8,946 nucleotides of DNA from Methanosarcinales archaeon (GTDB lineage: Archaea; Halobacteriota; Methanosarcinia; Methanotrichales; Methanotrichaceae). Position numbers and translations under genes: made by a program. The stretch spans positions 1 through 8,946 of the forward strand of contig JAAEEW010000166.1 of the NCBI GenBank assembly GCA_013415595.1. Direction: 5' to 3'. Shown piece by piece: positions 5,709 through 8,946 of this stretch (within the stretch, counting starts at the first letter, position 1; each line of letters opens with the position of its first letter). The notes beneath the pieces are model-generated. The model was given only the letters and a program-made list of their open reading frames with translations, made no database searches and had not been told where the DNA came from.

Positions 5709-6155
5709 ATGATGAGAATTGCGATATTGCTCCTGGCTTTGCTGTTAATCGGGACCGTGGAGGCTGATCCCCTCTTCTTCCCTCTGAGCCAGCACACCAT
5801 GGCCAAGGAGATCGGCCCTTACGCAGATCCAGTCCATAGGTCGTACACCTTCTCCCAGGATGACGCTCAGGCGGTCTCCTGGCTCAAAATCTGGAGGGAC
5901 CGCAAGCCCCACACCGTGGAGTGGAGATGGTACTCCCCCAACGGCAGGGTGTACTATCGTTCCTTCGGGGTGGTGCCGGCCATTGACGGCCCGGTGGGCG
6001 ACTGGGGATCTTGCATCTGGAGCAGCATTGGGATCAAGGGTTACGAAGTGGCTCTCATGCCCGGGACCTGGAAGGTAGACGTCATAGTGGACTTCCGGAA
6101 GGTGACGACCGAGTACTTCACCATCGGCGGCCATCAGGCTCCCTGCTGCTGCTAG
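5709..6155 (+). CDS. Small secreted protein with Cys-Cys-Cys C-terminus, function unknown
   Basis: The product is 148 residues. Residues 1-19 form a clear signal peptide (MMRIAILLLALLLIGTVEA) with likely cleavage before Asp20. The mature part is rich in aromatic residues and alternating hydrophobic segments: VSWLKIWRD, VEWRWYSPNG, RVYYRSFGV, PGTWKVDVIVD and TTEYFTI. These suggest one beta-sandwich (Ig-like) domain, a common form among methanogen envelope proteins, though I cannot name the family. The chain ends with three consecutive cysteines (146-148), plus Cys102. AGGTGA at 5702-5707 leaves only one nt before ATG 5709 but four before ATG 5712, so translation may begin one codon later. The gene stands alone between a long structured leader and a T-rich terminator. 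Its GC content and codon use resemble the neighbours. Confidence 0.8.
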   Translation: MMRIAILLLALLLIGTVEADPLFFPLSQHTMAKEIGPYADPVHRSYTFSQDDAQAVSWLKIWRDRKPHTVEWRWYSPNGRVYYRSFGVVPAIDGPVGDWGSCIWSSIGIKGYEVALMPGTWKVDVIVDFRKVTTEYFTIGGHQAPCCC

Positions 6156-6206
6156 GCACAGTCATATTGGGACCGACTTCTTGAGGCAAGTCAGCGGAGC
6201 TTGCCG

Positions 6207-6235
6207 CTTTCTCCATTTTCTTTCTCCATTTTTCT
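6207..6235 (+). terminator. T-rich terminator with perfect 13-bp duplication
   Basis: CTTTCTCCATTTT occurs twice back to back, at 6207-6219 and 6220-6232, giving T4 and T5 runs 60-80 nt after the stop of the secreted-protein gene. T-runs in a pyrimidine-rich context are the usual archaeal termination signal, and the duplication would double it. No open frame of interest overlaps it. Confidence 0.5.
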
Positions 6236-6255
6236 GCTTCTCTGCATAAGGCCTT

Positions 6256-6367
6256 GCCGGAGGGGCCCTCTCTTTGACGGCTCTCCTCCAAATCCCTCCG
6301 GCCCTGGCTGAAAGAGGCAGATGGCAGCGCCCTCTGCCTTTCGCCCGGGTGGGGGACACTTTCTCCC
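6256..6367 (+). other. Three consecutive stem-loops in a gene-free stretch
   Basis: Stem 1 pairs GCCGGAGGG (6256-6264) with CCCTCCGGC (6294-6302), 9 bp perfect with a 29-nt loop. Stem 2 spans 6313-6341: AGAGGCAGA with TCTGCCTTT, one T/C mismatch, then GGC-AGC-GCC, in all 12 pairs including one G-U. Stem 3 pairs GGGGGA (6351-6356) with TCTCCC (6362-6367). They lie after the T-rich terminator and before the TATA box of the next gene. They could belong to an unannotated small RNA, or be chance structure in GC-rich DNA. No promoter for a separate RNA is evident. Confidence 0.3.
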
Positions 6368-6380
6368 TGTGGCAATAACG

Positions 6381-6388
6381 GTTATAAC
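6381..6388 (+). promoter_or_regulatory. Candidate TATA box for the pgi-ubiA pair
   Basis: GTTATAAC in an AT-rich pocket lies about 27-34 nt before the TTG start at 6415. Transcription would then begin close to 6410, leaving a message with almost no leader. Confidence 0.45.
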
Positions 6389-6414
6389 TCCAAAAAACCA
6401 GTAGACATGGGTGT

Positions 6415-7146
6415 TTGGACTTGGAAAAACTTGAGTTTGGCGGCCGGAGCAGGGACCCGGACATACGGTGGCTTTTCGATATGTCGGAGGTCCTCTACGA
6501 CCAGGAATGGCTGAAGGGCCAGGAGAACCTGGAGCTTTACTACATGTACCGGGACCTGTACCTGAGCCGGGCGGACAGGGACCGGTTGCTGGAGCACGAT
6601 TTGAGATACGACATCACGGTCATACCCCCCCGCACCCTGGGGTCGGAGTACGTCAAGACCGCCGGCCACTACCACCCCCTGGTTCCCGGGCAGTCCGTCT
6701 CCTACCCGGAGATCTACGAGGTGCTGGAGGGGGAAGCTCTGTACCTGCTGCAAAATGAAGATGCCAGCGACGTGGTGGCGGTTAAGGCCACCGCCGGGGA
6801 CAAGGTCCTCATCCCTCCGGGGTACGGGCACATAACCATCAATCCGTCCAACAAGCGGCTGAAGATGGCCAACTTCATCGCCCGCTCGTTCTCGTCCAAC
6901 TACGGGCCCATCAAGGAGAGGAAGGGCGCGGCCTACTACTGCACCACCCAGGGCTACGTCAGGAACCGGGAGTACCCCTCTCCCGGGGACCTGCGCCAGG
7001 CCTCTCCCCTGGCCAGGGAGAAGCTGCGGGAGCTGGGGATGAGCAGGAGCCGGGAGATGTACTCCCTGGTCCGGGAGCCCCACAGGCTGGAGATGCTGAC
7101 CTCTCCCCAGAAGCACGCCGGGCTATTCGCCGACGCGCTGGTGTGA
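6415..7146 (+). CDS. pgi: Glucose-6-phosphate isomerase, archaeal cupin type
   Basis: This enzyme interconverts glucose-6-phosphate and fructose-6-phosphate, here most likely in gluconeogenesis. The 243 residues contain a single cupin barrel with the metal-binding set of the archaeal PGI family. His85 and His87 lie in TAGHYHP, Glu99 in YPEIYEV and His139 in GYGHITIN. IPPGYGH and EVLEGEALYLLQ match the family's second and first cupin motifs. It is longer than the roughly 190-residue Thermococcales enzymes, with extra sequence at both ends. No in-frame ATG lies near the 5' end. The frame opens after a TAA at 6385, leaving TTG 6415 or TTG 6421. GGGTG at 6409-6413 is better spaced for 6421, so the true start may be two codons later. 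The ATG at 6407 is out of frame. The stop is followed closely by the prenyltransferase, so the two genes are probably co-transcribed. Confidence 0.88.
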   Translation: MDLEKLEFGGRSRDPDIRWLFDMSEVLYDQEWLKGQENLELYYMYRDLYLSRADRDRLLEHDLRYDITVIPPRTLGSEYVKTAGHYHPLVPGQSVSYPEIYEVLEGEALYLLQNEDASDVVAVKATAGDKVLIPPGYGHITINPSNKRLKMANFIARSFSSNYGPIKERKGAAYYCTTQGYVRNREYPSPGDLRQASPLAREKLRELGMSRSREMYSLVREPHRLEMLTSPQKHAGLFADALV

Positions 7147-7157
7147 GGGAATCCAGG

Positions 7158-8066
7158 ATGGACCTTCGGCCCTACTGGGAGCTCCTGCGCCCGCCCCTGG
7201 CCCCCATGGACCTGGCCCTGCCGGCCGCATCGGCCCTGCTGGCAGCCTTTGCCACGGCCGGCGGACTGCCGCCCCTGGTCCCCTTCCTCCTGGCCACCTT
7301 TGGAGCCTACTGCGCCATCACCAGCTCCTACGTGTTCAACGATTTCGTGGATGTGGACGTGGACCGGGTGGGGATGCCCGACCGGCCTCTCCCCTCCGCC
7401 CGCATCAGCCGAAGCACTGCCGGCCTCTACGCCCTCTTTTTATTCGGCATCGCTGGTGCCGTAGCCCTGTACCTCAACCCGGAGAGCTTCGTGATGCTGG
7501 CCGTCTCCACGGCTCTGATCACCCTCTACTCCAGGTGGGCCAAGAGGAGCACTCCCTTCAGCTGGGTGCTGGTGGGGCTGGCCTTTGGCATGGTGCCGGT
7601 GGGGGTCTGGTTGGCCATGGCCCCGGCAGGCATCCTGAAGGCCGGGCCGGGGCTTCATCCGGCGGCAGTCATCCTGGGGGCCATGATCTGCATCACCGAC
7701 TGGGGATTCACCAACTGTGACGCCTCCCGGGACTTCGCCGGCGACCGGAAGAAGGGCATACCTACCACCCCGGCCACCTTCGGAGTTCCCTTCACCGCCA
7801 GGATGGTGGCCGTCTTCTGGGGGATAGGGGTGGTCCTCTCCCTGGCCCTGGGGCTGGCCGCGGGGCTCGGAATCCTCTACCAGGGGGTGGCGGTCTTCGC
7901 CGGCTCCTGGATTCTGGCCCAGTCCATCGATTTCGTGCGCAAGCCCACCCCGGCCCGGGGCGACGCCCTGTTCTACCAGTCCGCCAACTACCGGGCGGCC
8001 CTCTTTCTGGCGCTGATCGCAGACGTTCTTCTGAGTGCCCTGATCCTGAGGGCCGGTCTCCTCTGA
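7158..8066 (+). CDS. UbiA-family prenyltransferase (membrane)
   Basis: This integral membrane enzyme of about 302 residues has eight or nine hydrophobic segments. It joins a polyprenyl diphosphate to an acceptor. Both Asp-rich Mg-diphosphate motifs are present: NDFVDVDVD at 61-69, followed by the family-typical RPLPS, and DASRDFAGD at 188-196. The acceptor cannot be read from sequence. Archaeal relatives include digeranylgeranylglyceryl phosphate synthase for ether lipids and enzymes of isoprenoid electron carriers. In a Methanosarcinia host, methanophenazine-type or lipid synthesis are the main options. ATG 7158 is preferred, because GAGGG at 7145-7149 lies eight nt before it and the protein then begins MDLRPYWELLRPP, as is usual. 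A GTG at 7143 overlaps the pgi stop (GTGA) and would add five residues, but it lacks a ribosome binding site. A T7 terminator follows directly. Confidence 0.92.
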   Translation: MDLRPYWELLRPPLAPMDLALPAASALLAAFATAGGLPPLVPFLLATFGAYCAITSSYVFNDFVDVDVDRVGMPDRPLPSARISRSTAGLYALFLFGIAGAVALYLNPESFVMLAVSTALITLYSRWAKRSTPFSWVLVGLAFGMVPVGVWLAMAPAGILKAGPGLHPAAVILGAMICITDWGFTNCDASRDFAGDRKKGIPTTPATFGVPFTARMVAVFWGIGVVLSLALGLAAGLGILYQGVAVFAGSWILAQSIDFVRKPTPARGDALFYQSANYRAALFLALIADVLLSALILRAGLL

Positions 8067-8069
8067 CCG

Positions 8070-8076
8070 TTTTTTT
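8070..8076 (+). terminator. T7 terminator after the prenyltransferase gene
   Basis: A run of seven T starts four nt after the stop codon in otherwise GC-rich sequence. This is a standard archaeal intrinsic terminator. Confidence 0.6.
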
Positions 8077-8124
8077 GCAGCCAGGAGAAGAGGGGCTGGG
8101 GGATTCTGGGAGTCGAAGGCTCCA

Positions 8125-8157
8125 TGAATTCTCCGTGAGTTCTCCATGAGTTCTGTG
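8125..8157. repeat. Three 11-bp tandem units (TGARTTCTCCR)
   Basis: The units are TGAATTCTCCG, TGAGTTCTCCA and TGAGTTCTGTG. The 11-bp period is close to one DNA turn, so each copy presents the same face. The array lies about 80 nt before the TATA-like element of the next gene. The rest of the 8067-8281 gap holds the T7 terminator, this array, the promoter and otherwise nothing I can name. Confidence 0.6.
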
Positions 8158-8235
8158 AGGCCCTGCAATCCTCATCCCCTCCTCCGAAGACTGCTCTGCT
8201 GGATGCCTGCCTGCTGGAAACCGCCCTCCGAGAAA

Positions 8236-8247
8236 CTATTTATTTGC
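8236..8247 (+). promoter_or_regulatory. Candidate TATA box for the 124-residue protein gene
   Basis: CTATTTATTTGC in an AT-rich pocket lies about 35-45 nt before the ATG at 8282. It would give a short leader that includes the GGGTGATT ribosome binding site at 8271-8278. Confidence 0.45.
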
Positions 8248-8281
8248 TAGAGGCCAATAAATCTGGCACAGGGTGATTTTG

Positions 8282-8656
8282 ATGGACCATGAAGACCGCA
8301 TATTTTCAGTTACCATGATCGATAAGGAGGACGAGCTGGTGGAGGGGATGACCAGGCACAGTTGGCCTCTCTGTTACAGCTTTCATCTCGGTGGTCTGCT
8401 GTACCTGAACGACGCCCAGACCGAGGACGACCCGGTTTACGCCGTGGTCACCATCGATAAGACCGAGGGCCACCACGGGGTCATCGGCCGGGAGGTGGGC
8501 AGGATCAGGCCCCGGGGAATGGACGAGGCCGCCGTCCGCAAGTTCGTGCAGGATATGGCCAAGGGCCGTTACCAATCAGAGAATCCGGTGCACATTGAGG
8601 CAGAGCCGGCCTGGCACCATAGCTGCGAGCAGTGTCGCCTGACCGAGGACGAGTGA
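8282..8656 (+). CDS. Hypothetical protein, 124 residues, C-terminal CxxC
   Basis: The family is not recognised. The product is acidic and soluble, with no signal peptide or membrane segment. It opens MDHEDRIFSVTMIDKEDELV and continues with a hydrophobic block (WPLCYSFHLGGLLYLND) and a VVTIDKTEGHHGVIG segment. A helical stretch (DEAAVRKFVQDMAKGRY) follows. It ends with HHSCEQCRLTEDE: Cys-X2-Cys preceded by two His, a plausible single metal or redox site together with the HH at about residues 61-62. A GTG at 8273 also opens the frame. However, GGGTGATT at 8271-8278 sits at proper spacing before ATG 8282, so the shorter start is chosen. The gene has its own promoter and is not coupled to the prenyltransferase. 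Codon use and GC match the neighbours, which supports a real gene. Confidence 0.75.
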   Translation: MDHEDRIFSVTMIDKEDELVEGMTRHSWPLCYSFHLGGLLYLNDAQTEDDPVYAVVTIDKTEGHHGVIGREVGRIRPRGMDEAAVRKFVQDMAKGRYQSENPVHIEAEPAWHHSCEQCRLTEDE

Positions 8657-8717
8657 TCCCCGGGTCCCTGGAAGACTGTCGAACGAATGCCTCTCTCCCC
8701 TTCTAGGCCCCCTCCCG

Positions 8718-8825
8718 GCAAAAAAGGGGCTCTCGGCCAGCTTCGAGGAGCTGGTGGCCCTCCCGGGGATAGGCCCGCGAAGGATCAGGGCTCGCTCCCT
8801 CATCTCCGAGCTGATCCGCGGCGCC
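8718..8825 (+). pseudogene. Fragment resembling the C-terminal helix-hairpin-helix part of DUF763
   Basis: A plus-strand frame reads LSASFEELVALPGIGPRR and then IRARSLISELIRGA up to 8825. The LPGIGP core with following basic residues is a helix-hairpin-helix. The string FEEL...GIGP..IRA.SLISELI.GA resembles the segment near the end of archaeal DUF763 (COG1415-like) proteins. There is no start codon with a ribosome binding site. Upstream sequence reads as ordinary intergenic DNA, and the frame loses all resemblance after GGCGCC, where the transposase remnant begins. It is therefore a broken piece of about 36 residues. Another HhH protein, such as an endonuclease III relative, is an alternative source. 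Confidence 0.5.
8820..8825. other. Junction of two gene remnants at GGCGCC
   Basis: The palindrome GGCGCC encodes Gly-Ala at the end of the recognisable helix-hairpin-helix fragment (plus) and Gly-Ala at the end of the recognisable transposase fragment (minus). The shared six bases mark where the two unrelated sequences join. Confidence 0.5.
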
Positions 8826-8946
8826 CAGGATCTCCCTGAGACCATCCTCGCGTATTCCCACGATGATCAGCAGTGCTCTGGTTCTATATCGAGCACCTTG
8901 TCTGACCTTAAAGTAGGTTGCATCCACAATCAGATAGCGAATCTTG
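8820..8946 (-). pseudogene. IS256-family (mutator-type) transposase fragment
   Basis: From the right edge inward the minus strand reads KIRYLIVDATYFKVRQ, then GARYRTRALLIIVGIREDG and LREILGA. This is the start of the IS256-family catalytic core. The Asp of VDATY is the first acidic residue of the DDE triad, and the Arg-Ala-Leu...Gly-Ile...Glu-Asp-Gly-x-Arg-Glu-x-Leu-Gly pattern is diagnostic. After LGA the frame continues to a stop at 8703. That part is only the reverse complement of the helix-hairpin-helix fragment and lacks the expected E-S-x-x-x-W block. The element is thus truncated inside the core. The N-terminal part lies beyond the window. No terminal inverted repeat or target duplication is visible at the junction, so this is a remnant and cannot move by itself. 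Confidence 0.8.

Noticed and set aside
6118..6464. Minus-strand frames of 85 and 100 codons between the secreted-protein and pgi genes
   Set aside because: Basic low-complexity products, no ribosome binding site, and they overlap the T-rich terminator and stem-loops.
8703..8819. C-terminal 37 codons of the minus-strand frame that includes the transposase fragment
   Set aside because: This part is the reverse complement of the helix-hairpin-helix fragment and lacks IS256 motifs, so it is not transposase sequence.

Overview
The window looks like chromosome from a GC-rich methanogenic archaeon, most probably a Methanothrix (Methanosaeta)-type member of the Methanosarcinia. This rests on gene content: a Ni-sirohydrochlorin/cobyrinate a,c-diamide synthase, a two-subunit class I fumarase bracketed by the archaeal families DUF166 and DUF434, a cupin-type glucose-6-phosphate isomerase, a UbiA prenyltransferase and secreted fasciclin-like proteins. 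Archaeal expression signals agree: T-run terminators, TATA-like boxes 25-30 nt from starts, and TTG/GTG starts. The species assignment is inference; no marker gene is present.

Layout. (1) 1-1153, minus strand: two secreted surface proteins. One runs off the left edge and is a chain of N-X-T glycosylation sequons built on a 27-bp tandem repeat. The other is a single FAS1 (fasciclin) domain. (2) 1154-2509, minus: CfbB/CbiA, divergent from (3) 2566-5276, plus: a tightly overlapping operon of DUF166, fumarase alpha, fumarase beta and DUF434. One AT-rich element lies about 28 nt from both divergent start codons. (4) 5277-5708: a non-coding gap with a 12-bp-period degenerate tandem repeat, a small inverted repeat and a leader that could fold as a pseudoknot. 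It precedes (5) a small secreted protein of unknown function ending in Cys-Cys-Cys. (6) 6156-6414: a T-rich terminator with a perfect 13-bp duplication, then three consecutive hairpins and a TATA box. (7) 6415-8066: cupin glucose-6-phosphate isomerase followed by a UbiA prenyltransferase, ending in a T7 terminator. (8) 8067-8281: non-coding, with three 11-bp tandem units and a promoter. (9) 8282-8656: an unrecognised 124-residue protein. (10) 8657-8946: gene remnants. A helix-hairpin-helix fragment resembling the C-terminus of DUF763 (plus strand) abuts a truncated IS256-family transposase (minus strand) at a GGCGCC.

Together the metabolic genes cover tetrapyrrole cofactor synthesis (F430 or cobamide), the fumarate-malate step of a partial TCA cycle, gluconeogenesis at the hexose-phosphate level, and membrane isoprenoid (lipid or quinone-like carrier) synthesis. 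These are core functions of an autotrophic or acetate-using methanogen. I see no complete new defence or mobile system. The points most worth pursuing are the sequon-repeat surface protein, the structured leader of the CCC-tailed secreted protein, the DUF166/DUF434-fumarase operon and the remnant junction at the right edge.
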